Shown here: positions 23,368 through 34,723 of the stretch, piece after piece
Numbering within the stretch: position 1 is the stretch's first letter
Layout of the letters: each line of letters starts with the position of its first letter
DNA from: Dichomitus squalens LYAD-421 SS1
Taxonomy: Eukaryota; Basidiomycota; Agaricomycetes; Polyporales; Polyporaceae
Direction: 5' to 3'
DNA length: 64,000 nt
Assembly: GCF_000275845.1 (NCBI RefSeq)
Contig: NW_006766902.1
Location: 430,976 to 494,975, forward strand
Translations under genes and position numbers: made by a program
The notes under the pieces: model-generated
Told to the model about the DNA's origin: nothing
Database searches by the model: none
The model's input: only the letters and a program-made list of their open reading frames with translations

Positions 23368-24746
23368 TCAGTCCAGTTCGTCGTCGTCGAAGATGGCCGT
23401 CTTGGGCACGCCATCCTCGTATACCACGCCTCTGTACATTCCGGAACAATTCAATGGCATCGATACTGGGCACATCATGAGGATGGGAATGAGCAGCTGC
23501 TGTTACAGATCGAGTCAGAGCTCACCATTGCCAGCATTGTCGAGAGCGATCACGCCTCCAATGCCTCCATCACGGCGAAGTTCCTCGATGCACGCTTTGG
23601 CAGCAACAGACAAAGGCTCATGCATGTACTTCATCCTGCGGCCGATGGTGGAAGCTGTCGCAAGTCGTATGAAATACTAGACAATGAAGATCCTCATAAG
23701 AGAGAGATTAGAGAATTCAAAGGCAGAACCACCCACGTCGCCGTCGCCAGTGCCGCTGATACCCACGGCAACATGCTTGCTCTTACCCCGTATGTGTCGC
23801 CACACTCTTCTGGGCCAGCCTTTCACTGTCCACTCCTCCGCCCAGAAGCCGGAACCCATGCTTGGTGTGTCTCCGACACGTCCGACAAGCTTGTTTGTCC
23901 GACCGCCTGTGGAGGTCACTGACGCGATGCAACCTTGCACGTCCAGTGCAACCGCGCCTACTGTCCCCGTCGGAAGTTGATCTAGCGGGACCTGTGTGTT
24001 GTCTTCATCATCTCCTCCCGGCTTGGATGGGTAGGGTAGCGGTTCCTCGGGAAGACCCAAGCCGCGTCTGTGCTCGCGCCAGCGCTGCTCCGTGAAGAAG
24101 TAGCTCTCGTCCACCAGTTCGACGCCGAGCGGCTCCCCGAGGCTTTCGGCCGCAGCACCCGAGAACATAGTATGTGGAGCAGTGCCAGGGGATAGGTACA
24201 GGGTGCGCGCGAGCTTGCAAGGGTTACGTGCGTGGGACAGGAGGGTTATCCCTACGCCACGGCGCGTGGACGGAATGGAGGGATGGGTCGACGGAGGGCG
24301 CGAAAGCATGAGAGATGTCTCGAGCTCGTTCTTTTCGAGGTTATTGCGGGGAAGCACAAGAGACATGAGTCGGACTTACCTTTCCTGCGACGTTGAAAAC
24401 CGCACCTCTCCCTGAGTTGAAGAGCGGACAATCTACACGCCCAGATGGCTCGTTTCATCTGGTAAGATACGGAACTCAATTACGCACCTTCCATCGAAGA
24501 CACCGCTGCGACTGCTGCGTCCATTGCATCTCCTCCCGCTGCGAGCACTGCGTATCCCGCGAGCAGTGCGCGAGTCAGCGCTGCCTTATACTTGGCACGC
24601 AGCTCTGGAGTCGAGCGCGACTTGTCCATCGTTCCCGCGCCTCCATGGATGACCAGCCGAAACTTGGCTTCAGACTTCTTCGCTGGTAGGCGCGAAGGCG
24701 AAGTCTTGTCATCAGCGAGGAGGGGAGCTTTCTCGTGGACGGACAT
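23368..24746 (-). CDS. asparaginase / isoaspartyl-peptidase-type Ntn hydrolase
   Basis: Five exons (24488-24746, 24380-24432, 23737-24330, 23526-23676, 23368-23465) give 384 aa. Family T2 enzymes are made as one chain that cleaves itself before a threonine, and hydrolyse L-asparagine or beta-aspartyl peptides. The alpha part carries FRLVIHGGAGTMD, then GGDAMDAAVAAV and DCPLFNSGRGAVFN. Autoproteolysis should occur before Thr227 in GTVGAVALD; the beta part has SVTSTGGRTNKLVGRVGD and VGISGTGDGDYF, and ends PKTAIFDDDELD. All three motifs of the nucleophile site (T, the TGG, and the GTGDG loop) are intact. The linker before Thr227 (about residues 175-224) is acidic and longer than in bacterial enzymes. 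The start at MSVHEK is the ATG nearest the conserved core; an in-frame TTG-led extension upstream is not needed. Confidence 0.9.
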
Positions 24747-25861
24747 GGCTAGCAGAGGGTCAAGATACGACGGCAAGCCGACGGCATTTCCTTCGCCCTC
24801 GATGGTCAGTAGTCCCACGCTGCCCACCGTGCACACGCTCAGCGATACCACTATTAACCCTCGTCATGTTATTCACGTCTCAGCGGTGAATCGTCTTTAG
24901 GGTGTTTGTTCAAGATGATGAAAAGCGAGGGATGCGTTTGCCAGAGCAGATGCCTATGCAAGAGAAGGACGACCTAGGCAGCTAGGCTGCTGAACCCTGC
25001 CAATGCGCGGCTACCCTTATCGGCATGGCGGCGGCAATGAGACACGATTCCTCTCCCTAACCCACGACTGCCATAGTCCTTCTTGTGCTCGCAATGCATG
25101 GCAAGCTTCTTTCAGTCTGCAGCTGCATGACATGCAATGTCCATACAGGTTTTGAAGCGTAGATGTCACTCTACCTGGCGATTTTGTGCATTTGTCGCCA
25201 CTTGCCAACCGATCGCTGAGACACCCCGTCCTCGATAGGAAGCGATGTGGTGGTGAGCGAGGAGGGCACTAAAATGATAGGTATGTCCCAATACTCGAGC
25301 CCGGCTTGTCTCTAAGCTGCAGGGAATATGCCGACTCATGACTTTGTACGATCAATCTACGCGCTGGTGCCGTTCGGGAAATTGCAGTTGGTCTACTAAT
25401 TATAACCAGGTACTATTCGGAATGAGGTACACCGGAGACCGATGTGTAAAACGCCAATTTGTATTGACTGCGCGTGGGCACTGAGAAGCACGGCTTTGTG
25501 GTCTTCGGCCATTTTTTTTGCAAATGTTCCAACGTCTCATCTGTTCAATTGCCTTGGCTACATCAGTGATAAGAACCCTCCGCCGGCATCGGATCTGACA
25601 AGACTGGCCATTTGCCAATCCTACTGGCGCAGACGTCTGCGCAGGAATCCCTTGTATTTCAAGTGAATGTCTATCCTGTCAGACTATGCGTTGGTTACTG
25701 ATCCACGCGGCCGATTTGGTCAATTGGCGGCGGCCACTAGCCCGAGCTTGGAACATTCATCGTTGGGCTCCAATACATCTTCCGATGATAACTGAAGGGG
25801 CCTGAGACGTTCAGCTCAAGTCTTCCGCCTACTTGTGGACGGTTTGCCCTTTTTCTCCGCC
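24747..25861. other. intergenic, divergent
   Basis: Between divergently transcribed asparaginase-type (-) and EF-hand (+) genes, so it should hold both promoters. No coding feature, RNA or repeat is supported. Confidence 0.5.
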
Positions 25862-28800
25862 ATGCCTTTGTTCAGTAGACGTCCAAAGACACCTAAGTCC
25901 CGCTCGACGTCGCAATCCCCTGGCCCAGCGTCGAGGATCCCCAAACCAGATGAACCACCTCCTGCCCTACCACCCATCCACTTCCCTAAGCCATTGAACG
26001 GTAACACGGAGGACCTTGACATGGCGAAGCAACTCGATGGGGCTTTTCAGGCCATAGGAGACGCTGGTGAAGATGTTCAGGATTACAAGGGCTCAAGATC
26101 CCTGAAAGTTCTGAACATAACCAGTAGGAGCAGTACTTGCTGTCTTCATCGATGCGCTACTCACGAACCACTCTCAGGTACGGCGGTCAACTCTATCCAG
26201 ACCAATGTCGCTAGTGCGCAGAGCTACTCGTCGCCGATGAAGACGGTATATGAGAGCGATGCGATGAAGACTATCCGCGAGGGCGTGAACACCCTTGTCG
26301 ACAGTCTCCCGGGCATCGTGAAGGCTTTGGACGAGGTCGCCAAAATTCATCCGTTCATCGGAAGTCCGTCTAATTTATATTCCCTTTGCCGATGGCCACG
26401 TTCTGATGGTCCTGTTTGAATCTGCAGTCGCTGTGGGCGCTTTCCGTGTCGTTGTTGAGCTTGATATGAAGCGCCGGGACAATGACAAGAAAATCGGTGT
26501 GCTGTTCGTCGAGATGCGCGACTTGATGGAAGCGCTTCTTCAGTACGTCTTGTGTAAGTACATGAGAGCCATCTTGAACTCCCTTTAGGCTGCGCGGAAT
26601 CAAGGACGAGGAGTCCGTCGGGCCCGATGGCCAGACGATCAAGGCCCGTTTACAAGAACTCGTCAAACAGATCTCAGAAGACATCAAGACCTGCGCGAAT
26701 GCGTGTGATACCTACGCGAAAAAGAAGCTCATCGTCAAAGTTATCAAGGGCAGCATTTGGGACGGGACGCTGTCAGGCTTTATCGACCTTTTCGCGAAAC
26801 GCCGCAAGGCGGTCACCTTCGCACTTTCGATCCACATCGGCGTAGGCGTCGACGACGCCAATCGGAGACTGAAGGCTATCGACGCGAAGATAGACATGGT
26901 GCTAGATTTCTTCTCCAAGGCCATTTCGCCGGAGCAGCTCGAACTCGCCGCTCTCGTGCAAAAGAAGGGTGGGCCGACGGTGGTCATGGCCGACAACGTC
27001 GCGCTAAAGGAGTTGATGAAGTTTCGCCCTGCTGTGGCTAGTGACCAGACGAAGCAAGGGACCGGGAAGGATGTGGGGGAACACAATAGCCATTCAGAAG
27101 GAGATGACTTGGCCGTAGTGAAGCAGGAGCTGTTCGACAGCCCCGAGCTCGCCATTAAGAAGAATTTGGAGGTGTTTGAGCGTAAGTTCAAGATGCAGCA
27201 GAGGGAGCTGGCTGAGGAGATGCGACGGATGGTACACCATGAAGGCGACCGTGTTATAGAAGCGATCACCTCTGGTCCGCACGACAGGATCATCGATCCT
27301 GTACGTTTCCACCTGCTATCTCACTGTAGGAGCATCTACTGACTGACCACTCCAAGGACATTCACGAAATCTGGAAGGACATGGTGGGTGTAGCCGCGTT
27401 GACAAGTTTGCAGAAGCACATCAATGACGCACCATATAGCGATGGCCTGGACACGTCAAAGCACGGCACTTCGTACTTGCGCTACGCGACTTCTACCGCC
27501 AGCAGGCAGAGAAGAAGCGTAAGACTCACGCTCATGGAGAAGCTCCCGTGAGCAGGGTGGCGGATAAAGACGAATGGGCTTTGGAATGGATCAACATCAA
27601 CAGATTACAGGCAATAGCGGAAGCATTTGACGATGACGCGTCGGGGTTCATTACCATCGCTGAAGTCAACCAGTTCACTGCATCGCGACCGAAAGGGTGG
27701 AGGTATGTCCTTTATTGGAGGCTGACGTGTTAGATCAGATCCTCAACGACTACCACTGCAGCCTCCCTCATTGGCTTGCCTACTGGGCGATCGGATGGCA
27801 GATGACCGCAACGAAGTATAGGGACATGATGGTAGAGATCTTCGCGAAGATGTTCGCTATCCGACCGCAGGTTCATCCGGCGAACCGGAACGCAGTCGAT
27901 AAATACTTGCGAACGGTGTGGCGGAAGCTATCCACGCTGACGTCTTCCCTCGTCACCACCTACCAATCCGATGCTCTTCAAGAGCGTTTCAAAAGTTATG
28001 TCGAAGAAGAGGAACAGCGTCTGCGCGAGGGCTTAGAGACAGTCAAGTATGACATTGATGCAATGGACACTTTGTTGCTCACCACAGGTCCCGGCCGCAT
28101 AGAGAAGGTGAGCATATTGTCGTCATCAATCTGCACCGCCAGTGAAGCTGATATGCAGTCACTCGTAGTATCTCTTCCCTCTTCTGTGGCTTCTTCTACA
28201 CCGCGACTTCGAGATATTCCGCTTGTGTCGAACGACGGTCATCCACAAGGACGAGTTGTGGGATTCTGCCGACACCATAGTCTGGGTCTTTGATGCCATA
28301 ACAGACCGCCATAACGATCTGCTAGGTTCGTCTGACATACTGTGTATCTTCTGCACTAGGGCGTGAGTTTCCCTTACGAGCTTCACATGCCAACAGCCTC
28401 ATTTAAACAGCAGAAACTGGATGCCACCGAACAGTTTAAGGTCTTCGCAAGCGAGCTGGTACGTCGCACAACTGATTCCATCATCTCTGCGAGCTCATGC
28501 CCATCACGCTTTCCACTACTAGTTTGACTACTGGCACGACTCAGAGAAGTTTTGGTCACTGGACAACCTGCGGACGCTTGAGTTCATGGAAGTCGAGTAC
28601 GACGACTCGAAAGAGGACCAGGATGTCGACGTCAACAAGCTCCTCAACTATCCGTCTGCTGGGGCAGACTTGTACCCTCCTTGTGTGGAGGACCCTATTA
28701 CGGAGAATGACGCAGCGGCTGACGATGCTGTACGCCTGATGTCAGTTCTCCTCCCTTCATGTCGTTGTCAGTCGGCTAACAGAACGTCTAGTCTAGGACG

Positions 28801-30253
28801 TTGGAATGGTTTCCTGATCAGCGAGGGCGACATCATCACATCCATGTATACGTTCTGCTTCCACGCGTCCATGGACCATAAGACATACGAGGCGAGTGCA
28901 AATGGCGCGAACGGGACGGATTATAACTTGATTGGGGACTACACGACGAAGGACGATGGGACGGTCGAATACAACATCTCGCGCTCATACATCGCACGCT
29001 TCCGCAAGTCGTACTGGACGGGTAGGCTCGAGGACGACGGCGAGACGCTGTCCGGGAGGTGGGGATACGAGAAGGACGATCAGCCATACACGTTCCTCTT
29101 CAAGCGCGTACCACCCGAAGTACTCGTCGACCGGCCACACCCCAAGGAGTTCAAAGAGAACAGGATCAGAGCGCTATGGAAGTACGCACTCACCGTGGTG
29201 CGCAATGACGTACGAAGGAAGATGTTCTCGTGGTCGTATATTAAAGAACGGCGAGACCTGCGGCTAGAGTACTTGAAGCTCGCACAGAAAGAGGAAGAAG
29301 GCATTCTGACCAGCGAGGACGTCGAACGGTTCGGAGTGCTCGACCAGCGCTCGACGTTCAACGACGTGCGGTGCTTTTACGTCCTGCAGGACATCCGGCA
29401 GAGATCCGTCATCGAGCATTTGTGCGTATGTTTCTTGATCCTGGGTGAAGGTCTGTATTGACCTCGCTGACAGCGGAGTTATCTGTGACCACTGTGGCGA
29501 GCCAATTCTCGGCACGCGCATAGTCTGCATGGAGTGCGGATCTCGGTTCACCTTCGATTTCTGTGACAAACTCGCATGCGTCGGTTGCACGATCAAGACG
29601 CGCGACGATTTCACCACTCCTCATCTTCCTACTCACAATTTCGTCAAGATCCGCACGGCGATCCTACACTACCGCGAGATCGGAAAGGTCCTGCGGAGCG
29701 CGAAAGCTGGGCTTGAGCGCGCGAAGAGGTTATTGGAGGAGGCGAAGCAACGGGAGGACGAGGAAAGCGAAGAGGATGACAAGGATGAGCCGACGAACTT
29801 GCCGGAAACGAAAGTCGTGCCTGCGCCTTTGAGGCGAGTGACAACGACGATGTCGACAGACTCTGCGTCGGAGGGCGAGGTTGTCGTCCCGCGGTGTATC
29901 AAATGTGCGGCTGTCGTCTCTATGCCCTGTCTCTACTGCATCGACTGTCCAGGTACGTAGTGCGGGAACATCCAAGCCACTCTCCGTGCTGGCTGACGAG
30001 GCTTACAGAGACGGTTAACGCTTTCATTTGCTCTGAATGCGACGAGCAGCATGCAGGCTTCTTCCACGACGAACACCACCTTGCGACGCACAATCTTGTC
30101 GTCTGCAAGACGCAAGACGACAGTACATCGGACGAAACAAGCAAGGCGCAGGAGCGGTTAGCCGCTCTTGAGAGTAAAATGTCGGAGCTCACGAGTCAAT
30201 TGGACAGGATGGAGAAATTATTGCAGTCCTTCGCTATTGTTCGTACCGAGTGA
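25862..30253 (+). CDS. EF-hand protein with two C-terminal Cys/His clusters
   Basis: Twelve exons give 1251 aa: 25862-26363, 26428-26542, 26589-27300, 27357-27383, 27440-27702, 27762-28107, 28169-28325, 28397-28458, 28523-28740, 28792-29421, 29474-29952 and 30009-30253. A further in-frame intron (45 or 54 nt, ending at 26177) may interrupt exon 1. Residues ~130-210 (TIREGVNTLVDSLPGIVKAL, then HPFIGIAVGAFRVVVELD) resemble the helical N-terminal region of many agaricomycete NLR-like proteins. A canonical EF-hand loop DDDASGFITIAE lies at about 516-527. Around 1015-1046 a ZZ-like cluster (CDHC, CMEC, two more Cys and a downstream HxxxH) follows; a second cluster (CIKC, CLYC, CSEC, HxxHH) is near 1154-1195. 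Charged coiled-coil segments lie between and after them. There is no NB-ARC or NACHT P-loop. The likely role is calcium-responsive protein assembly; this is inference. Confidence 0.8.
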
Positions 30254-30332
30254 TTCATCATGTCGTGTATATAGTTTCGGTGGCATCTGGGAGGCAAACG
30301 ACATGCATTGCAACTTATAGGCTCGGGATGTA

Positions 30333-31649
30333 CAGTCATACACGGGTCCTCGGGACACCATGGGTCCTCGGGACACTGCGCGTTTTCTGACCCTCCCTCT
30401 ATCCTACTGCCTCAGGTTTTTGTATATATCTATATAGACTTCTTACAGCTCACCTCTCCTCAAATTTCATCAGAGGCGACCCAGAAGTGAAGTCACCAGC
30501 CCAGTTTCTGTACAAGATTTACACGAAAACCAAATCTGGGACTGGTTCCCGCCCAAATCTATACTCACCGTGCCCATGGGTGTGCCCCATTTCTGGTGTA
30601 CAACAAGGCGACATATATCTCCTTCTCTCAGCAACTTTATATGGTGAGATTTTGACACTGAGCCCTGATAGTCATCGACACAGTGTGGAAGGGTAGTTCT
30701 TGCGCTCAAGCAATCGGGCGTTTAGATGTCCACATACCATATCCGGGTTCGGCTATCCTCGGCAACAGCAATTTCGTTCCATACGAGGGAATTAAGCGCT
30801 GTCCCGAGGACCGAGGGACGTGCGATAAGAGAAATTTGGGACGATTGTCCCCGNNNNNNNNNNNNNNNNNNNNNNNNNNNNNNNNNNNNNNNNNNNNNNN
30901 NNNNNNNNNNNNNNNNNNNNNNNNNNNNNNNNNNNNNNNNNNNNNNNNNNNNNNNNNNNNNNNNNNNNNNNNNNNNNNNNNNNNNNNNNNNNNNNNNNNN
31001 NNNNNNNNNNNNNNNNNNNNNNNNNNNNNNNNNNNNNNNNNNNNNNNNNNNNNNNNNNNNNNNNNNNNNNNNNNNNNNNNNNNNNNNNNNNNNNNNNNNN
31101 NNNNNNNNNNNNNNNNNNNNNNNNNNNNNNNNNNNNNNNNNNNNNNNNNNNNNNNNNNNNNNNNNAACCAAATCTGGGACTGGTTCCCGCCCAAATCTAT
31201 ACTCACCGTGCCCATGGGTGTGCCCCATTTCTGGTGTACAACAAGGCGACATATATCTCCTTCTCTCAGCAACTTTATATGGTGAGATTTTGACACTGAG
31301 CCCTGATAGTCATCGACACAGTGTGGAAGGGTAGTTCTTGCGCTCAAGCAATCGGGCGTTTAGATGTCCACATACCATATCCGGGTTCGGCTATCCTCGG
31401 CAACAGCAATTTCGTTCCATACGAGGGAATTAAGCGCTGTCCCGAGGACCGAGGGACGTGCGATAAGAGAAATTTGGGACGATTGTCCCCGATCCCTCTC
31501 ACACATAGTTGGATTACCATGAAACTTAGGCGTGCAATGCCTTGTTGTGTACCATACATAATGGCATTGTCCGATATGGGCTGCACAGGTAGGGGATGGT
31601 TTGGGATGAGCGACAACACTTGACTGTCCCGAGGACCCGTGTATGACTG
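30333..31649. mobile_element. TA-flanked TIR element, copy A (contains N gap)
   Basis: Ends are 25-bp perfect inverted repeats, CAGTCATACACGGGTCCTCG plus GGACA, at 30333-30357 and 31625-31649, each flanked by TA (30331-30332, 31650-31651). The GTCCTCGGGAC core recurs inside the element several times. No transposase frame is seen. The sequence on both sides of the N gap is the same 326 bp (30528-30853 equals 31166-31491). Removing one copy and the Ns leaves 679 bp, the same length as copy B at 56.2 kb. It sits between the 3' ends of the EF-hand and dynactin genes. A Tc1/mariner-type non-autonomous element is the best fit. Confidence 0.8.
30854..31165. other. assembly gap (312 N)
   Basis: A run of 312 N inside element copy A. 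Its flanks are an identical 326-bp direct repeat, the usual sign that two overlapping contig ends were not merged. Open frames that run through the Ns are meaningless. Confidence 0.95.
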
Positions 31650-31805
31650 TATTCTTGCCATGTTTGACAAATATTGCTCAAGCACTCAGACACGTATGCA
31701 TCACGACAGCTTCGTCCACGGGAATAGGCTAAGTGGTATCAACGGGACGACAACAGCGAAGACGCATGAGACCCATCACACCTATACCTTTGCTAGTCGC
31801 GAAAC

Positions 31806-33342
31806 CTAGCTCAAGCCAACCTTCATATCGTCTACCCTTCTTCCCAGCCCGTCGATCCTATCCTCGAGCTCCCTTACATTTCCCTTCACAAGCTTCTCAT
31901 TCTCCGCTAAACTCTTCTCCACACCCTCGACGGCCTTTTGCAGATCTACAAGCGCAGCGCGCGTGCGCCGTTGCTCCTCCTCGAGGCCCTCGAGAGTCTT
32001 CTGGAACCCCGCCGCGGAAGTGTGCAGTGTCGAGAGCGTCCGCAGCCGCGTGAGGATGTGCGGAATGTGCGGGAGGAGCGGCGCGAGGCGGGTCAAGATT
32101 GGGGCCAGCTGCTCTTGCAGTGCCGTCGATGACGCGGAGGACGCGGGTGCGGGGAGGGCGGTAGATGGCGAGGCGACGGAGGGGGAGGCAGGGTTCGCGG
32201 CGGAGTGGTGTACGCCACGGCGTTGCGCGCCGTGGGCTTGGCTGGAGGTCGCATTCGCGCGCTCGAACTCGGCGTTCAAGAGCTTGATTCGTCTTGAAAT
32301 GGAATCGATGTGGCGGGGTTGGGTGAGGAGGGTAAGTTGGGCGTTCAGACGCGTAAGGAGAGGCAGGAGCGGTGGGGGTAGTGGAGAAAGCTACCAGAGG
32401 GTGAGGCAAGAAAGCAGTGCAGGTCATCATCGAACACACCTCGTCCAACGTAGCATTCGATGACCCCACAAGCTTCTCCAGCTCGCCGACGCGCCTATCC
32501 ATCTCAGCGACATCCCTGGCCTGCGGCTCCTTCAGCTTCGGGGGAGCGGCTTCGGTCTTTCTCTCCGCCTCTGCCTTTGTCCCCTCTTCCTTATCCTCCG
32601 CTGTCACCTTGACAACATCGTCGTCCTCCGCGTCCGTCGTCTCGCCGAGTACGACGCTCACGAGCTTTCCCCGACCTTCGCGTGCCTTGCTGATCTTGTC
32701 TATCCGCCGCTTCACATCCACCATCCCGCGGATGAGCTCACCGGGATCTGCATTGCCGCTCTCTTTCTCCTTGCGCAGCAGAGGATTCGTAGGGTCTGAT
32801 AGCTCGACCTCGAGTGCTGCGACTTCCGCCTGGAGGAGACGAAGGCGCTGAGATAGTGGGAGGGGACCTTGTGTTGGGGAAGGAGGTCCTGACTGTTCTT
32901 CCCCGGTGGGCGAGGGCGGGTAGACATATTGTATCTTCGGACGGCGATGTTCTACAACACGTCAAAGGTCATATCATGTTGAAGCACGGAATGGAGACGT
33001 ACTCTTCTCAGCTTTCCTGAACTTCCTCGATGCATCGTCCGGGTCTACGCTGCTAGAGTCCAATTCCTCTCGCCCTGTCCCAGTTTCGGACTTCCCCCGC
33101 CCATGCCCTCTCGTAGGTGCACCGGATTCATCATCACTCGAGTCGCCTTTCTACCGAGACGCGTCAATCGGATGATCTAAGGCTAGTATGATCTGAACTG
33201 ACGCTGTCCTGAGCACTTGGAAAGACGTCCTCAGTTTCATAGACGTCAGGCGCTGTATCCTGATCAGCGTATCAGTATCGGCGGTCTTGAACATACTCAA
33301 GATACTGACAATATCCGGGAGATTAGCGTACTTGGCACTCAT
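31806..33342 (-). CDS. dynactin subunit 2 (p50 dynamitin)
   Basis: Five exons (33310-33342, 33203-33259, 33003-33150, 32440-32951, 31806-32390) give 444 aa. Dynamitin is the shoulder subunit linking the dynactin arm to its Arp1 filament, so it serves dynein-based transport along microtubules. The N-terminus is diagnostic: MSAKYANLPDIDTAPDVYET, then EDVFPSAQ and an acidic DSSDDESG stretch. The body is mostly coiled coil, including LPLSQRLRLLQAEVAALEVE, ELIRGMVDVKRRIDKISKAR and a final heptad-rich end ENEKLVKGNVRELEDRIDGL. The first exon is only 33 nt and encodes the conserved first 11 residues. Introns are 49-52 nt. Length is normal for the family. A tRNA gene lies immediately upstream. Confidence 0.92.
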
Positions 33343-33457
33343 AACGGTGGTAAGGGGACGGAGTAGGTGGGGGTGGGGCACTCGGTCAAGACGCGACACG
33401 CGCGCCAGAAAGCCTTGACGGGCAGCCTTAATGCCAAATGGCTCAGGGCCAAAAAAG

Positions 33458-33551
33458 CGTCACCTGAGCGATTCGAACACTCGCGGGCAAAGCCCAACCG
33501 CTAGCAGCCATGAATAGCAGGCGATCCCGTTAACCACTCCGGCAAAGTGAC
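33458..33551 (-). tRNA. tRNA-Ser(GCU) with 12-nt intron
   Basis: Read on the minus strand, the 94-nt gene folds as a class II tRNA: acceptor stem GUCACUU/AGGUGAC, a D-arm with GGUUAA, an anticodon stem AUCGC/GCGGU with loop CUGCUAA once the intron is removed, a long variable arm (GGGCUUUGCCC) and a T-arm GAGUG-UUCGAAU-CGCUC with discriminator G. The anticodon GCU is at 33516-33518. A 12-nt intron (33503-33514) lies one base 3' of the anticodon, the canonical position. A run of six T follows the gene directly on its own strand, as expected for RNA polymerase III termination. The spliced length of 82 nt is typical of serine tRNA. Confidence 0.93.
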
Positions 33552-34723
33552 CTCCATTTTATGGCTGCAGACGCATTGGTGAAGGGTTCATTATTCCGAT
33601 ATCTACTCACAAGTCTACACGTTCCACAATTCGTGACCTCCGCAGGAGCCATGTCCGCGCAGAAGTACATGCTGGATACTATCTTGCAAAGCAATCTGTC
33701 TCTTGTTAAGCTCGCTGTATTCATCTACCATACAACTCCCCTCGTATCAGATGACTACGATTTTCCCTTCGCGTCATGAAAACAGCGACACTAGCGGTCT
33801 CTGTCCAATGGCAGCTAGCGAAGAACAAACCCGATTGCTGCAGAGTATCTCAATGGCTGACTCTAAGCATCAGCGATTGCAGGTACATACTACCCGAAGT
33901 GTCATACTAAGTGGCATGTCCGTCAGGTCAGCCGCCTTCGTGGAGAGGGTGAGGTTCTCGGGTATGGCGCCTCGGTGGCCTGTGCGACGTGCGTAGGGAT
34001 GTAACAGAAGACGATCGGCCTTCATTCGGCGACAAGAAGTGCGAAGAGAGCATGCACGGCGCTGTTCTCAAAGGACTTCAGAGTGTCCTTGAACATAACC
34101 TTCTAAGAAATGTTGATCCCCGGATACCACATAACGCATGAGGACTACGGCGTACGTGGTGACAGGAATGGCCAAGGTGAGTGGTCGGCCGAGTTTACTC
34201 ACCTCGAGACGCGGGGTGACTTACTACACGATCGTCGCGCAAGATCGGGCGCAGGATCCTGATATAGTCGCCAGATCATTCGAAGCAGACTCGGAGAATA
34301 CAGACGTCTACCTGTCGGTTCAGTCCTGCATGATGAAGCGGAAACAAAAGACGGTGTTGGGCTCAATCCTTGTGTGGTTCTGGTAAAAGTCGTGAGGCTG
34401 AAACTCGACTTCTTGCCCTTAGAAGGTGCTGCGCCTAGCACTTCTTGCCCTCCTGCAGGTGCTAAGGACGCTTCTAGAAGGGCGTATCTTCGGCAACTCA
34501 CCGGACGAGAGTTATGGTGATTGGAGGACGAGCGTTGACATCCTGTTACTAAACTAGAGTCGGTCTCAGCGACTGAGGGTCTCAGCGAAAAGATAGGTTT
34601 CATTCAACAGCTATACCCAATCGGAATGGCATCAACGATGAGAAACAGGTGCATATGCTATCAATGCATCTGAAGGGAGAATATCAGTGGCAAAAACTCT
34701 ATAGCGCCAATAGACGTCCAATG
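33552..34723. other. intergenic, no gene recognised
   Basis: Between the tRNA and the 3' end of the HAD gene. Small open frames on both strands have no recognisable features. Old repeat material is possible but not demonstrated. Confidence 0.45.

Noticed and set aside
30683..31334. open frames running through the N gap of element A
   Set aside because: N codons cannot be stops, so the frames are artefacts; the same holds for 56504-57136 in copy B.
31321..31623. 100-codon frame inside the TIR element as a transposase
   Set aside because: No DDE-type motifs and far too short; the element is non-autonomous.
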